This document shows positions 9,314 through 20,073 of a stretch of 64,000 bases of DNA, in pieces. Each line of letters starts with the position of its first letter. The first letter of the stretch is position 1. Origin of the DNA: an uncultured SAR116 cluster alpha proteobacterium (GTDB lineage Bacteria > Pseudomonadota > Alphaproteobacteria > Puniceispirillales > Marisalimonadaceae); the NCBI GenBank assembly GCA_902615995.1, contig CACMRF010000001.1:119008-183007 (forward strand). The letters are read 5' to 3'. The translations under genes were made by a program, and so were the position numbers. The notes below the pieces were generated by a model. That model saw only the letters and a program-made list of their open reading frames with translations. It did no database searches and was not told the DNA's origin.

Positions 9314-10519
9314 ATGGATATTAAAAAAATTGTACTTGCTTATTCAGGAGGATTGGATACTTCTGTAATATTAAAATGGCTAAAAGAAAAATACAACTGT
9401 GAAGTAATTACTTTTACAGCTGATATTGGGCAGGGTGAAGAAGTTGAACCTGCAAGACAGAAAGCAAAGCAACATGGTGTTAAACAAATTTTTATTGAAA
9501 ATCTTAAAGAAGAATTTGTAAAAAATTATGTTTTTCCAATGTTCAGAGCTAATGCTTTATACGAAGGCGTTTATTTATTAGGAACATCTATTGCAAGACC
9601 TCTAATTGCAAAACGACAAATTGAAATTGCTAAAGAAGTTAATGCTGAGGCTGTATCTCATGGTGCAACCGGAAAAGGTAATGACCAAGTAAGATTTGAG
9701 CTCGCTTACTTAAGTTTAAACCCAAATATTAAAATTATTGCACCTTGGAGAGAATGGGATCTTTCAAGTAGAACTAAATTAATAGAATATGCCGAAAAGA
9801 ATCAAATTGTTGTTCCAAAGGATAAAAGAGGAGAGGCACCATTTAGTGTAGATGCTAATTTATTACATATCTCAGCTGAAGGGAAAATTCTAGAAGATCC
9901 TTGGAAAGAACCAAATGAATTAGTATTTTCACGTACTAAGTCACCTATAGATGCTAAAGATGAAGTCTCTGAAATCCAGCTTAGATTTGATAAGGGAGAT
10001 CCTGTGGAATTAAATGGTAAAAGCTTATCTCCTGCTGAAATGCTACATCAATTAAACATTCAAGGTGGTGAAAATGGTATAGGAAGAATTGATATTGTAG
10101 AAAACCGTTTTGTTGGAATGAAATCCAGAGGTATTTATGAAACTCCTGGTGGTACTATTTTATTTCATATGAGAAGAGCTATAGAATCAATTACTTTAGA
10201 TAGAGGTGCATCGCATCTTAAAGATGAATTAATGCCTAAATACGCTGAGTTAATTTATAATGGGTTTTGGTTTTCTCCAGAAAGACAAATGCTTCAAAAA
10301 GCAATTGATGAAAGTCAAAAAAACGTGAATGGAGTAGTTAGAGCAAAATTATATAAAGGAAATGTTATAATTACAGGAAGAAAATCATCAAACTCTCTTT
10401 ATGATGAAGACTTAGTTACGTTTGAAGAAGGTTCATTTGATTATAACCATCATGACGCTGAAGGCTTTATCAAATTAAATGCCCTCAGGCTCATGATGAA
10501 TAATATTAAACAAAAATAA
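9314..10519 (+). CDS. argG: argininosuccinate synthase
   Basis: The 401-residue enzyme joins citrulline and aspartate with ATP in arginine synthesis. The N-terminal ATP-pyrophosphatase loop [15 protein letters not shown] is intact, as are [14 protein letters not shown] near residue 120 and [12 protein letters not shown] near 185. Length and ends are normal. Two other arginine genes, argF and argD, lie at 24-26 kb on the opposite strand, so the pathway is scattered. It ends convergently with a small minus-strand gene 3 bases away, with no clear terminator between. Confidence 0.98.
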   Translation: MDIKKIVLAYSGGLDTSVILKWLKEKYNCEVITFTADIGQGEEVEPARQKAKQHGVKQIFIENLKEEFVKNYVFPMFRANALYEGVYLLGTSIARPLIAKRQIEIAKEVNAEAVSHGATGKGNDQVRFELAYLSLNPNIKIIAPWREWDLSSRTKLIEYAEKNQIVVPKDKRGEAPFSVDANLLHISAEGKILEDPWKEPNELVFSRTKSPIDAKDEVSEIQLRFDKGDPVELNGKSLSPAEMLHQLNIQGGENGIGRIDIVENRFVGMKSRGIYETPGGTILFHMRRAIESITLDRGASHLKDELMPKYAELIYNGFWFSPERQMLQKAIDESQKNVNGVVRAKLYKGNVIITGRKSSNSLYDEDLVTFEEGSFDYNHHDAEGFIKLNALRLMMNNIKQK

Positions 10520-10522
10520 ATT

Positions 10523-10753
10523 TTAATTATTACATATTTCTCCAATGGAACCATCATTTGATTTTTGTTTGAGTATAACTTTACCAGTCGGGGCTAATAC
10601 GTAGCTTTTATTGTACGGACCTGATTTACATGATGTTGCTTTTACAAATTGATATTCAATCTTATTATGTTTATTAGCTTCAACTAAAAAGCTTTTTACA
10701 TTTTCATCATTTATAGCAAATAATGAGTATAGTAATAAAATACCTGCTTCCAT
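10523..10753 (-). CDS. small protein of unknown function
   Basis: The ORF encodes 76 residues and has a strong AAGGAG Shine-Dalgarno sequence six bases before ATG 10753, which is why I accept it. The N terminus is mildly hydrophobic (MEAGILLLYSLFA) but short for a signal peptide. The C-terminal half (YVLAPTGKVILKQKS) reads as a small beta-rich domain with two cysteines. I recognise no family. The gene stands alone, ending against argG. The 149 bases upstream, before the quinone oxidoreductase, hold only AT-rich divergent promoter sequence. Confidence 0.6.
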   Translation of the reverse strand: MEAGILLLYSLFAINDENVKSFLVEANKHNKIEYQFVKATSCKSGPYNKSYVLAPTGKVILKQKSNDGSIGEICNN

Positions 10754-10902
10754 TTAATTCTCCTTTTAATATTAACTACATATTATATATTAAGATGACT
10801 TTAATTTGATGAAATCAGGCATTTTTTTGACTATTAATTCTGTCTTTACATTGAATCATTTAATATTAAAGTTATTAGTTCATAATTAATAAAGAGATAA
10901 AA

Positions 10903-11910
10903 TTGAATAAATTAAAAAAACCAAATGATACAATGAAAGCTGTTGAAATTGTAAAATTTGGAGGACCTGAAAATTTGAAATTAAAACTTAGAAATATACC
11001 TAAGTTGAAAAAAGGGGAAATACTTATAAAGGTTCATTACGCTGGTGTTAATAGGCCAGATATACTTCAAAGGGAAGGTAATTATCCAGTTCCAAAAACC
11101 GCAAGTGACATTCCAGGCTTAGAAGTTTCTGGTATAGTTGTAGATAGAGAAAAGTCTGCTATTAAATATCCAGTAGGTTCTAAAATATGTGCGTTATGTC
11201 ACGGTGGTGGTTACGCTGAGTATGTTGCTGTTAATCAAGATCATTGTTTACCTATACCAAAAAAAATAAGTTTAGAGGAAGCAGCTTGTATACCTGAAAC
11301 TTTTATTACAGTTTGGAGTAATGTATTTTTGAGAGGTGGCCTCAAAAATAATGAGAGTATTTTAATTCATGGTGGAGCAAGTGGTATTGGTACAACAGCA
11401 ATACAACTTGCAAAAATTTTTGGAGCGAAAGTTTATGCTACAGCTGGATCTGCAAAAAAATGCGCTGCAGTTAAAAAACTTGGTGCAATTGAATGCATCA
11501 ATTATAAAAAGGAAAATTTTGAAAAAAAAATAAATTCCTTAACAAAAGAAAAAGGTGTTAATTTAATCTTAGATATGGTTGCAGGAGATTATGTAGAAAA
11601 AAATTTAAAATGTCTTTCAGAAGATGGAAGGCTTGTTATAATTGCTGTTCAAGGAGGACTAAAAGGAAGTTTGAATTTTGGATATTTAATGAGAAAAAGG
11701 TTTACTATTACTGGATCAACTCTAAGACCGCAAGAAGATAAAGTTAAGGCTTCGTTCGTAAGAAGTTTAATTAAACATGTGTGGCCTTTTTTAGAAAAAA
11801 GACAAATAGTGCCAGTAATTCAAAAATGTTTTGGTTTATCTAAAGTTTCTTTTGCTCATAAAGCTCTAGAAAAAGGTGATCATGTTGGTAAATTTGTTCT
11901 TAAAATTTAA
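10903..11910 (+). CDS. NAD(P)H quinone oxidoreductase, zinc-less MDR family (PIG3-like)
   Basis: The 335-residue protein is a medium-chain dehydrogenase/reductase of the quinone oxidoreductase/TP53I3 type. It has HYAGVNRPDILQREGNYP in the catalytic domain and the Rossmann loop IHGGASGIGTTAIQLAK around residue 160. The zinc ligands of alcohol dehydrogenases are absent. The track start is TTG 10903, preceded by AAAGAG. ATG 10933 (MKAVEIVKFGGPENL) matches the usual family N terminus but has no Shine-Dalgarno sequence. It converges on prpE with a 4-base overlap. The related acryloyl-CoA reductase AcuI feeds propionyl-CoA pathways, but this protein looks closer to PIG3. Confidence 0.85.
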   Translation: MNKLKKPNDTMKAVEIVKFGGPENLKLKLRNIPKLKKGEILIKVHYAGVNRPDILQREGNYPVPKTASDIPGLEVSGIVVDREKSAIKYPVGSKICALCHGGGYAEYVAVNQDHCLPIPKKISLEEAACIPETFITVWSNVFLRGGLKNNESILIHGGASGIGTTAIQLAKIFGAKVYATAGSAKKCAAVKKLGAIECINYKKENFEKKINSLTKEKGVNLILDMVAGDYVEKNLKCLSEDGRLVIIAVQGGLKGSLNFGYLMRKRFTITGSTLRPQEDKVKASFVRSLIKHVWPFLEKRQIVPVIQKCFGLSKVSFAHKALEKGDHVGKFVLKI

Positions 11911-13793
11911 ATTATATTAAAATTTTTTAAAGCAATTTTACAATCATCAAACACATTAGGATTTTCAACTGTTGGTGGCATATTCCATTGTTCTTTATTA
12001 ATTATACTTCTAATTGTTTTTCTTAGTATTTTACCAGACCTTGTTTTTGGAAGAGCTTGAACAATAGCTACTTTTTTAAAAGAAGCTACAGGACCAATTT
12101 CTTTTCTAATCAAATCAATAATTTCATTACAAATTTCAGAATGTTCTCTATTACATCCAGCATTTAAACAAGCTAAACCAACTGGAACTTCTCCTTTCAA
12201 TTCATCTTTAACACCAACAACAGCGCACTCAGCAACGTCTGAATGGTTTGAAACAACTTCTTCAATTGCACCTGTGGATAGTCTATGACCTGCTGTATTA
12301 ATTACATCATCTGTTCTTGACATAACAAAAATATACCCATCATCGTCGATATAACCTGCATCACCTGTTTCATAATATCCTGGAAATTTAGATAAATATG
12401 CTTCTATAAACCTATCATGAGCGGCCCAAAGAGTTGGAAGGCAAGATGGTGGCAATGGTAATTTTATGCATATCGATCCTAACTCATTTGATGATAATTT
12501 TTTTCCATTATCATCTAAAATATCAATCTCATACCCAGGCAAAGAAACTGTTGGAGAACCTTTTTTAATTGGTAGCAATTCAATACCTGTTGGATTTGCA
12601 GCAATAGGCCAACCTGTCTCTGTTTGCCACCAATGATCGACAATTGGTATATTTAATTTATTTTCTAACCACAGAACAGTATCTGGATCAGCTCTTTCTC
12701 CTGCTAAAAATAAAGTCTCTAATGGTTTAAGCTTTTCTTTATCAATATATTTACCTTCATTATCTTCCTTTTTTACAGCTCTTAAAGCAGTAGGAGCAGT
12801 AAAAAATGACTTTACCTTATATTCACTAATAATCCTCCAAAAAGTACCTGCGTCTGGAGTTCCAACAGGTTTCCCTTCAAATAAAACTGTTGAACAACCA
12901 TGAAATAATGGAGCATATATAATATAGGAATGTCCTACAACCCAGCCAATATCTGAAGCCGCCCAGAAAACTTCTCCAGGATTCATATTGTAAACATTTT
13001 TCATAGACCATTTCAATGAAACGAGATGGCCTGCATTATCTCTTACTACACCTTTAGGTTGTCCTGTGGTGCCAGAAGTATATAAGATATATAATGGATC
13101 ATTACCATTTACTGGAACTATGTCAGCAGGCTTAACATCTTTAATTGCCTCATCCCAAGAAACATCTAAACCTGCATTTAATTTTACTATTAATTGTTCT
13201 CGTTGAAAAATTATACAGTTTTTAACTTTATGATTTGACAATTTTATTGCCTCATCCAAAAGAGGTTTGTACTTAACAATTCTGCCTGGTTCAATACCGC
13301 AAGAAGCAGAAATAATAAGTTTGGGTGAACAATCATCAATTCTTACTGCAAGCTCTTTAGCTGCAAATCCTCCAAAAACAACAGAATGCACAGCTCCTAT
13401 TCTAGCTATTGCTAAAACAGCTATAATAGCCTCAGGTATCATAGGCATATAAACTATAACTCTATCACCTTGAGATATATTATATTTCTTTAAAGCACCG
13501 GCAAATCTTTCAACTTTGAACTTTAATTCATTATAGGTTAGTTTTGATTTTGAATTAGTTATTGGACTATCATAATAAATAGCAACCTGATCTCCTCTTC
13601 CTTCTAAAATATTTTTATCTACAGCATTATAACAAGTGTTCAAAACACCGTCTGAAAACCATTCATAAAAATAGTCACTTTTCTTTTTTAAAATTTTTTT
13701 AGGAAATTTGATCCAAGAAACATCTTCAGCATTTTTTTTCCAAAATTCTATTGAATTATCTTTCCAGTCTTTATAAATTTCCGAATATTTCAT
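11907..13793 (-). CDS. prpE: propionyl-CoA synthetase (propionate-CoA ligase)
   Basis: The 628-residue AMP-forming ligase activates propionate to propionyl-CoA. Visible motifs are the P-loop YILYTSGTTGQPKGV (around residue 235), DHWWQTETGWPIA, YYETGDAGYIDDDGYIFV and the C-terminal catalytic lysine in [13 protein letters not shown], the usual acetylation site. The N terminus (FWKKNAEDVSWIKFP) is of the PrpE rather than the Acs subgroup. The acs gene at 29 kb is the local paralogue. It sits 2 bases after the mutase gene and is last in the pccB-pccA-mcm-prpE operon, so the locus can start from free propionate. Confidence 0.93.
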   Translation of the reverse strand: MKYSEIYKDWKDNSIEFWKKNAEDVSWIKFPKKILKKKSDYFYEWFSDGVLNTCYNAVDKNILEGRGDQVAIYYDSPITNSKSKLTYNELKFKVERFAGALKKYNISQGDRVIVYMPMIPEAIIAVLAIARIGAVHSVVFGGFAAKELAVRIDDCSPKLIISASCGIEPGRIVKYKPLLDEAIKLSNHKVKNCIIFQREQLIVKLNAGLDVSWDEAIKDVKPADIVPVNGNDPLYILYTSGTTGQPKGVVRDNAGHLVSLKWSMKNVYNMNPGEVFWAASDIGWVVGHSYIIYAPLFHGCSTVLFEGKPVGTPDAGTFWRIISEYKVKSFFTAPTALRAVKKEDNEGKYIDKEKLKPLETLFLAGERADPDTVLWLENKLNIPIVDHWWQTETGWPIAANPTGIELLPIKKGSPTVSLPGYEIDILDDNGKKLSSNELGSICIKLPLPPSCLPTLWAAHDRFIEAYLSKFPGYYETGDAGYIDDDGYIFVMSRTDDVINTAGHRLSTGAIEEVVSNHSDVAECAVVGVKDELKGEVPVGLACLNAGCNREHSEICNEIIDLIRKEIGPVASFKKVAIVQALPKTRSGKILRKTIRSIINKEQWNMPPTVENPNVFDDCKIALKNFNII

Positions 13794-13795
13794 TT

Positions 13796-15970
13796 CTAAA
13801 CAATCCTAGATTTTCTATAATTATGCATTCTCTTTAAATGGTCAGTTGTATTTTTAATCACTTTATGAGCTGCATCAATTACTGAGGATCCCGGCCCAAA
13901 AATCTCAGATACTCCAGCATCATAAAGAAATTGATAATCTTTTTTAGGTATTACACCTCCACAAAAGACTAGAATATCATCTGCCTTTCTCTTTTTTAAT
14001 TCTTTGATTAAATTAGGAATTAGAGTTTTATGGCCTGCTGCAAGAGATGAAACACCAATCACATGAGCATTTTTTTTAAGTGCTTCATCTACTGCCTCAG
14101 CCGGAGATTGAAATAAATTGCCAACTTCAATATTTATACCAAAATCAGAAAAAGCAGATGAGATAACTTTAGCCCCTCTGTCATGTCCATCTTGTCCTAA
14201 CTTAGCCATATATATAGTAATAGTTTCATTATCTATTTGCTTAAATTTATCTAAAGAAATTTTAATTTTTTTAAGTTCATTTTGATCATCGAAAGTATTT
14301 GCATAAACTTCTGTAACTATAGATTGTTTCGTTTCATATCGAGTATAGACTTTTTCTAATGCAAAAGATGTTTCACCTACTGTTGCTCTATTTCTCACAG
14401 CTTCAACAAATAATGAAAGCAAATTTTCATTTTTATTTTTAGCTGCATTAGTAATTTTTTCTAAAGACTGATTTACAAGGTAATTATCTCTTTCAGATTT
14501 AATTTTATCTAATTTTTCAATCTGTTCTTTTCTAACTTGAATGTTGTCAATATCTAGAATATTAACTTCATCAAAGTGATCTGATTTAAATTCATTTACA
14601 CCAACAATAATTTCTTTTTTTGAATCTATTCTTGCCTGTTTCTCAGTGGCTGATTTTTCTATTTCTGACTTTGGAAAACCACTTTCAATGGCTTTTGTCA
14701 TTCCACCCATATCATTAATTTTCTCAATAATTTTATTTGCATTTTGAATTAACTCATTTGTTAAATTCTCAACATAATAACTTCCTGCTAAAGGATCTAC
14801 TACATCAGTCACCCCTGTTTCTTTTTGAAGAATTAACTGTGTATTTCTAGCGATTTTAGCTGAAAATTCAGTAGGTAATGCTATAGCCTCATCAAATGAA
14901 TTTGTATGCAAAGATTGAGTTCCTCCTAGAATACCTGCTAATGCTTCGATTGTAGTTCTAACAATATTATTATAGGGATCTTGTTCTTGAAGACTCGCTC
15001 CAGATGTTTGACAGTGTGTTCTTAAAATTTGAGATTTAGGGTTCTGATTATTAAATAATTTTTTTACCCAATAAGACCATAAATATCTAGCAGCTCTTAA
15101 TTTTGAAGCTTCCATAAAAAAATTCATACCAATAGCAAAAAAGAAAGATAACCTAGGAGCAAATTTATCCACATTCAAACCTCTATCAACTGCAGCTCTG
15201 ATATATTCCAAACCATCAGATATTGTAAAAGCCAACTCTTGAACTAAATTAGCTCCAGCCTCTTGCATGTGATAACCAGAAATTGAAATTGAGTTAAATT
15301 TTGGCATTTTTTCAGATGTGTAAGAAATAATATCTGATACTATTCTCATTGAAGGTTCAGGAGGATAGATATAAGTATTCCTAACCATGAATTCTTTTAA
15401 AATATCATTTTGAATTGTTCCACTCAATTGTTCAACAGGAACTCCTTGTTCTTCACCAGCAACTATAAAACTAGCGAGTACAGGTAAGACAGCTCCATTC
15501 ATGGTCATAGATACAGACATTTTATCAAGAGGTATTCCGTCAAAAAGGATTTTCATATCCTCAACAGTATCGATAGCTACACCAGCCTTACCAACATCAG
15601 CGCGAACTCTTTCATTGTCTGAGTCGTAGCCTCTATGAGTTGCTAAATCGAAAGCAATTGACAACCCCTTTTGTCCAGCTGCAATGTTTTTTTTATAAAA
15701 TTTATTTGACTCCTTAGCAGTAGAGAAACCTGAATATTGTCTTACAGTCCAAGGTCTAGACGTATACATTGTTGCCTTAGGGCCTCTTACAAATGGTTCA
15801 ATACCAGGTAAAGAATCCATATGTTTCAAATCCTCTAAATCATCTTTAGTGTATAACGGCTTAACTTTAATGCCCTCAGGCGTTTCTTTAATCAATCGAT
15901 CAGTATTTATTCCTTTTAGTTCCTCTAAAGCAATTTTTTCCCAATCATTAATGTTAGATTTTTTACTCAT
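13796..15970 (-). CDS. methylmalonyl-CoA mutase, single-chain
   Basis: The 724-residue coenzyme-B12 enzyme converts methylmalonyl-CoA to succinyl-CoA. The N-terminal TIM-barrel domain includes [20 protein letters not shown] and [19 protein letters not shown]. The C-terminal cobalamin domain has the cobalt-ligand motif in [13 protein letters not shown] (DxHxxG, around residue 605) and ends with GVSSLAAGH and FCGGVIP. One chain carries both domains, as in the homodimeric forms. No MeaB-type chaperone or cobalamin adenosyltransferase gene is in the window. It lies 16 bases after pccA. Confidence 0.96.
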   Translation of the reverse strand: MSKKSNINDWEKIALEELKGINTDRLIKETPEGIKVKPLYTKDDLEDLKHMDSLPGIEPFVRGPKATMYTSRPWTVRQYSGFSTAKESNKFYKKNIAAGQKGLSIAFDLATHRGYDSDNERVRADVGKAGVAIDTVEDMKILFDGIPLDKMSVSMTMNGAVLPVLASFIVAGEEQGVPVEQLSGTIQNDILKEFMVRNTYIYPPEPSMRIVSDIISYTSEKMPKFNSISISGYHMQEAGANLVQELAFTISDGLEYIRAAVDRGLNVDKFAPRLSFFFAIGMNFFMEASKLRAARYLWSYWVKKLFNNQNPKSQILRTHCQTSGASLQEQDPYNNIVRTTIEALAGILGGTQSLHTNSFDEAIALPTEFSAKIARNTQLILQKETGVTDVVDPLAGSYYVENLTNELIQNANKIIEKINDMGGMTKAIESGFPKSEIEKSATEKQARIDSKKEIIVGVNEFKSDHFDEVNILDIDNIQVRKEQIEKLDKIKSERDNYLVNQSLEKITNAAKNKNENLLSLFVEAVRNRATVGETSFALEKVYTRYETKQSIVTEVYANTFDDQNELKKIKISLDKFKQIDNETITIYMAKLGQDGHDRGAKVISSAFSDFGINIEVGNLFQSPAEAVDEALKKNAHVIGVSSLAAGHKTLIPNLIKELKKRKADDILVFCGGVIPKKDYQFLYDAGVSEIFGPGSSVIDAAHKVIKNTTDHLKRMHNYRKSRIV

Positions 15971-15986
15971 AATTTAATAACAATAC

Positions 15987-18020
15987 CTAAAATTCAATAA
16001 TTATATCATCAACTTTCAAAAGATCGTTAATTTTAAAGTTAATTTTTTTAACTTGTCCTTTTAAAGAAGACACCAACATATTTTCCATTTTCATTGCTTC
16101 AACTATGCACAAATTTTGTCCGATCTCAATTTTATCTCCAACTTTTACAAATAATTCAATCAACTTTCCAGGCATTGGACATATTAAATTATTTTTATTT
16201 TCTTCATCATCAACTTTTTTCATAAATTTAGATAATTCTAGATTAACTGAGTCTCTAGTAATACCTTTTACAGATGATCCTCTAAAATCAATCTGATAGT
16301 AAGGAAAGCAATAATTTAATTTTAAACAAGTACTTAATAATATTTGATCAACTTCATATATATCAATATTTATTAAATTTGTTTGAAAATCTATCTGATG
16401 ATTTACTCTTAATTTTTTGTACATTTTATAAAGTAAATTTACATTTCCATCTAATTTGCTTATTTCAAACATTTTGTTATCTGATTTTACAATGTATTCA
16501 TCAGATAAATATTTTTTATTATCAAAAGAATCGACCAGTTCTACATATGTTTTTTTATTAAATTTTTCACGATTTAGATCTCTTTTTTCATTTTCTGCGC
16601 TTAAAGTAAGAATAATTATTTCAAATAAACTTTTATATTGCTTTATTGGAAGACCTTTAAATCCATTTACAAATTCTTTTTCAATAAATGCAGTTGATAT
16701 ATCACCATTAACAAATTTAGGGTTTAAATAAATTGATGAAAGAAAAGATAAATTAGTTTTCAATCCACTAATACAAAATTCATCAAGTGCCTTTTCCATA
16801 AATTTAATTGCACTTTTTCTATCTTTTCCCCAAGTTGATAATTTAGCAATCATAGGATCATAGAAAATAGATATTTCATCACCTTCTTTTACTCCAGTAT
16901 CATTTCTTATTTCATAATTTACAGATTTATCCTCAGATGGGGGACTATATTTTGTCAATCTGCCTATAGAAGGTAAAAATCCTTTATAGGGATCTTCTGC
17001 GTATATACGACTTTCAAAAGCCCAACCATTCAATTTAATGTCTTTTTGAGAGAATGATAATTTTTTGTTATTTGCCACATTGATCATTTCATGTACTAAA
17101 TCAAGTCCTGTTATCATCTCTGTGACAGGATGTTCAACTTGAAGTCTTGTGTTCATTTCTAAAAAATAAAAATTTTTATCACTATCAATAATAAATTCAA
17201 CTGTACCTGCACTTGAATATTCCACTTGTTTAGCAAGCATAATAGCTTGCGTTGACATCTTTTTTCTGAGCGTTTCGTCTATAAAAGAAGATGGAGCCTC
17301 CTCAATCACTTTTTGATTTCTTCTTTGAATTGAGCATTCTCTCTCTCCAAGTGAAACAACATTTCCATAATTATCTGCAATTATTTGTATTTCTATATGC
17401 CTAGGCTCAACCAAATATTTTTCTACAAATAACCTTTCATCTCCAAAACTGTTTTTAGCTTCACTTGAGGCTCTAAAAAAAGCCTCTTCAATCTCTTCAT
17501 CACTATTAATAATTCTCATTCCTTTTCCACCACCACCAGCACTAGCTTTTACAATCACTGGAAAACCTATTTTTTTAGCAATTTCTTTAGCATGATTTAC
17601 GTTATTTATCTCACCGATAAATCCTGGAACAACATTTACACTTGCTTTTTCAGCAATCATTTTTGCTTTGATTTTATCACCCATTGAAATTATTGCTTTT
17701 TCAGTTGGGCCAATAAATATGATTTTATTCTTGGATAGCTCTCTTGCAAAATTAGGGTTTTCAGATAAAAAACCGTACCCTGGATGAACAGCATCAACTT
17801 TAGCCTTTTTACAAATTTCAATTATCTTTGGTATATTTAAATAACTCTTTGAGGCCTCTGATGGACCTAAATAATAACTCTCATCTGAAACGTGAACATG
17901 CTCAGCATTAATATCTGAATCCGAATAAATTGAAACTGTTTTTATTTTTAGTTTTTTAGCTGTTTTAATTATTCTGCAAGCTATTTCGCCCCTATTAGCT
18001 ATTAAAATTTTTTTTATCAT
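15987..18020 (-). CDS. pccA: propionyl-CoA carboxylase alpha subunit (biotin carboxylase and BCCP)
   Basis: The 677-residue subunit carboxylates its own biotin with bicarbonate and ATP. The order is a biotin carboxylase domain (ILIANRGEIACRII at the start, ATP loop KASAGGGGKGMRI around 160, EMNTRLQVEHPVTE around 290), a linker domain that contacts the beta subunit, and a C-terminal biotinyl domain with EAMKMENM carrying the biotin lysine. An AAGGA Shine-Dalgarno sequence precedes ATG 18020, 8 bases after pccB. The pairing with pccB and the mutase supports propionyl-CoA rather than acetyl-CoA as substrate. Confidence 0.96.
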   Translation of the reverse strand: MIKKILIANRGEIACRIIKTAKKLKIKTVSIYSDSDINAEHVHVSDESYYLGPSEASKSYLNIPKIIEICKKAKVDAVHPGYGFLSENPNFARELSKNKIIFIGPTEKAIISMGDKIKAKMIAEKASVNVVPGFIGEINNVNHAKEIAKKIGFPVIVKASAGGGGKGMRIINSDEEIEEAFFRASSEAKNSFGDERLFVEKYLVEPRHIEIQIIADNYGNVVSLGERECSIQRRNQKVIEEAPSSFIDETLRKKMSTQAIMLAKQVEYSSAGTVEFIIDSDKNFYFLEMNTRLQVEHPVTEMITGLDLVHEMINVANNKKLSFSQKDIKLNGWAFESRIYAEDPYKGFLPSIGRLTKYSPPSEDKSVNYEIRNDTGVKEGDEISIFYDPMIAKLSTWGKDRKSAIKFMEKALDEFCISGLKTNLSFLSSIYLNPKFVNGDISTAFIEKEFVNGFKGLPIKQYKSLFEIIILTLSAENEKRDLNREKFNKKTYVELVDSFDNKKYLSDEYIVKSDNKMFEISKLDGNVNLLYKMYKKLRVNHQIDFQTNLINIDIYEVDQILLSTCLKLNYCFPYYQIDFRGSSVKGITRDSVNLELSKFMKKVDDEENKNNLICPMPGKLIELFVKVGDKIEIGQNLCIVEAMKMENMLVSSLKGQVKKINFKINDLLKVDDIIIEF

Positions 18021-18028
18021 TTATGTCC

Positions 18029-19573
18029 TTATAAAGGTATATTTCCAAATTTTTTATTTGGATTATTTAATTTTTTATCCTTTAATTTTGAAAAAGCTTG
18101 AATAATTCTATACCTAGAATTTTTAGGTATTATAATATCATCTAAAAACCCTCTTTCAGCTGCTTTAAATGGGTTTGCAAACTTATCTTCATATTCTTGT
18201 GTTTTTGCATCAATAAACTTCTTGTCACCAATTTTTTTTCTATACAAAATTTCAACAGCACCCTTTGCTCCCATAACTGCAATTTCTGCCGTAGGCCAAG
18301 CATAATTAGCATCTCCTCTCAAATGCTTTGAACTCATGACATCATAAGCTCCACCATAAGCTTTTCTGGTAATTAGGGTAACTTTTGGAGCAGTAGCTTC
18401 TGCATAAGCAAATAATAATTTTGCTCCATTTTTAATGATCCCACCGTACTCTTGCGCTGTGCCTGGCATAAAACCAGGAACATCTACTAGAGTAAGAATA
18501 GGAATATTAAATGCATCACAAAACCTAACAAACCTTGCTGCCTTTTTACTAGAGTCGATATCTAAACAACCTGCTAAAACTAATGGTTGGTTGGCTACAA
18601 CTCCTATTGTTTCTCCATTCAATCTAATAAATCCAATTAAAATATTTTTTGCATAATCTTTCTGTAACTCAAAATATATACCTTCATCAGCAATATTGAT
18701 TATTAATTCTTTCATATCATATGGAAGGTTTGGATTATCTGGAATAAGAGTATCTAGCGAAGCTGTCTGTCTTCTTATACTATCTGTTGTATATCTAGAA
18801 GATGCTTTTGAAATATTTGAAGATGGTAAGAAGGATAAAAATCTTCTCATTTCTAAAAGTGCGTCAATATCATTTTCAAAACACCCATCTGCAACAGATG
18901 ATTTTGTTGTATGAGTCAGTGCTCCACCTAATTCTTCAGCTGTTACTTCTTCAGAGGTTACAGTTTTGACTACATCTGGCCCAGTCACAAACATATAACT
19001 CGTATTTTTGACCATAAAAATAAAATCTGTCATTGCTGGAGAATAGACTGCTCCACCTGCGCATGGTCCCATTATTAGTGAAATCTGAGGTATAACTCCC
19101 GAAGCTAACGCATTTTGTAAAAAAACATCTGCATATGCACCTAATGATTCTACACCTTCTTGGATTCTTGCTCCACCACTGTCATTCAAGCCAATCAAAG
19201 GCGCCCCATTTTGAATTGCTAACTTCATAACTTTTACAATTTTAGAAGCGTGAGCTGATGACAAAGACCCACCGAAAACGGTAAAGTCTTGAGCATAAAT
19301 ATAAACTAACCTATTGTTAACTTTTCCAGACCCAGTAATAACGCCATCACCTGAAAAAGTATTATTTTCCATACCAAAATCTTTAATTGTATGAACAACA
19401 AACATGTCCGTTTCTTCAAAAGTATCTTTATCTAAAAAAACTTCAATTCGTTCTCGGGCTGTTAATTTTCCAGTGTCATGCTGCTTGTTAACGCGATCAA
19501 CACCTCCACCAGCTCTAGCCTCAATTCTTCTATCTTGCAATTCTTCTATAATTTGTTTGCTTGTTTTTCTAAT
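18029..19573 (-). CDS. pccB: propionyl-CoA carboxylase beta subunit, probable ATT start
   Basis: This carboxyltransferase subunit moves CO2 from biotin to propionyl-CoA. The track starts it at TTG 19540 (503 residues), which cuts off a conserved N-terminal helix. The frame stays open upstream and reads [20 protein letters not shown], aligning with the usual family start (MxDIIxxLExRRxxAR). No ATG, GTG or TTG is available there. ATT at 19573 lies 7 bases after AAAGGA, so I place the start there, giving 514 residues. Carboxyltransferase motifs are intact: [39 protein letters not shown] and [13 protein letters not shown]. It is first in the pccB-pccA-mcm-prpE operon and diverges from mce. Confidence 0.9.
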   Translation of the reverse strand: MRKTSKQIIEELQDRRIEARAGGGVDRVNKQHDTGKLTARERIEVFLDKDTFEETDMFVVHTIKDFGMENNTFSGDGVITGSGKVNNRLVYIYAQDFTVFGGSLSSAHASKIVKVMKLAIQNGAPLIGLNDSGGARIQEGVESLGAYADVFLQNALASGVIPQISLIMGPCAGGAVYSPAMTDFIFMVKNTSYMFVTGPDVVKTVTSEEVTAEELGGALTHTTKSSVADGCFENDIDALLEMRRFLSFLPSSNISKASSRYTTDSIRRQTASLDTLIPDNPNLPYDMKELIINIADEGIYFELQKDYAKNILIGFIRLNGETIGVVANQPLVLAGCLDIDSSKKAARFVRFCDAFNIPILTLVDVPGFMPGTAQEYGGIIKNGAKLLFAYAEATAPKVTLITRKAYGGAYDVMSSKHLRGDANYAWPTAEIAVMGAKGAVEILYRKKIGDKKFIDAKTQEYEDKFANPFKAAERGFLDDIIIPKNSRYRIIQAFSKLKDKKLNNPNKKFGNIPL

Positions 19574-19586
19574 TTTTTTTTCCTTT
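19571..19586 (-). promoter_or_regulatory. Shine-Dalgarno and ATT start of pccB
   Basis: The minus strand reads AAAGGAAAAAAAAATT. The AAAGGA box is followed by seven A and then ATT in frame with pccB. Spacing is optimal for initiation at ATT. No ATG is found nearby in any frame, so a simple base-count error would not restore a standard start. Confidence 0.6.
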
Positions 19587-19659
19587 AATAAATTAAATTT
19601 ATGATAAATATAAAAATATATTAAAAATAAAGTATTACAATTAGTAATGGAAGAATTAA

Positions 19660-20073
19660 ATGGAAAACAAAAATAAAAAAATTAACCACATTGCAATTGC
19701 AGTCCCTGACGTAAAAAAAGCAGCATTAAAATGGCAACAAGCATTAAATATGAAAAAGAGTGAAATAATAATTTTAGAAGAACACGGTGTAAAAGTAGTT
19801 TTTTTAGAGTTTTGTAATTTAAAAATAGAATTGCTAGAACCTCTTAATAATGAGAGTCCAATTTCGCAGTTTTTAAAAAAAAATCCCAAAGGCGGAATGC
19901 ACCATATTTGTTTCGAAGTAGAAAAAATATCAGAAACTATAAATTCATTAAAAAATAAAAATATAAATATTTTAGGTGACGGAAATCCAAAAATTGGAGC
20001 TCATGAGAAACCAGTTGTTTTTATTCACCCCAATGATTTATCTGGAACATTAGTTGAATTAGAAGAAACGTAA
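19660..20073 (+). CDS. mce: methylmalonyl-CoA epimerase
   Basis: The 137-residue vicinal-oxygen-chelate protein interconverts the methylmalonyl-CoA epimers, linking the carboxylase product to the mutase. Metal ligands fit the family: His in [11 protein letters not shown], His in [10 protein letters not shown] and the C-terminal Glu in LVELEE. Length is normal. It is divergent from pccB across 86 AT-rich bases, so both arms of the pathway can be controlled from one intergenic region. Its last 49 bases overlap the 3' end of the convergent SprT-like gene. Confidence 0.93.
   Translation: MENKNKKINHIAIAVPDVKKAALKWQQALNMKKSEIIILEEHGVKVVFLEFCNLKIELLEPLNNESPISQFLKKNPKGGMHHICFEVEKISETINSLKNKNINILGDGNPKIGAHEKPVVFIHPNDLSGTLVELEET

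Noticed and set aside
16105-16731. Three plus-strand ORFs within pccA
   Set aside because: Antisense shadows of pccA with no ribosome-binding site or recognisable domain.
18029-19540. TTG 19540 as the start of pccB
   Set aside because: It removes a conserved N-terminal helix and has no Shine-Dalgarno sequence, whereas the ATT start has one at good spacing.
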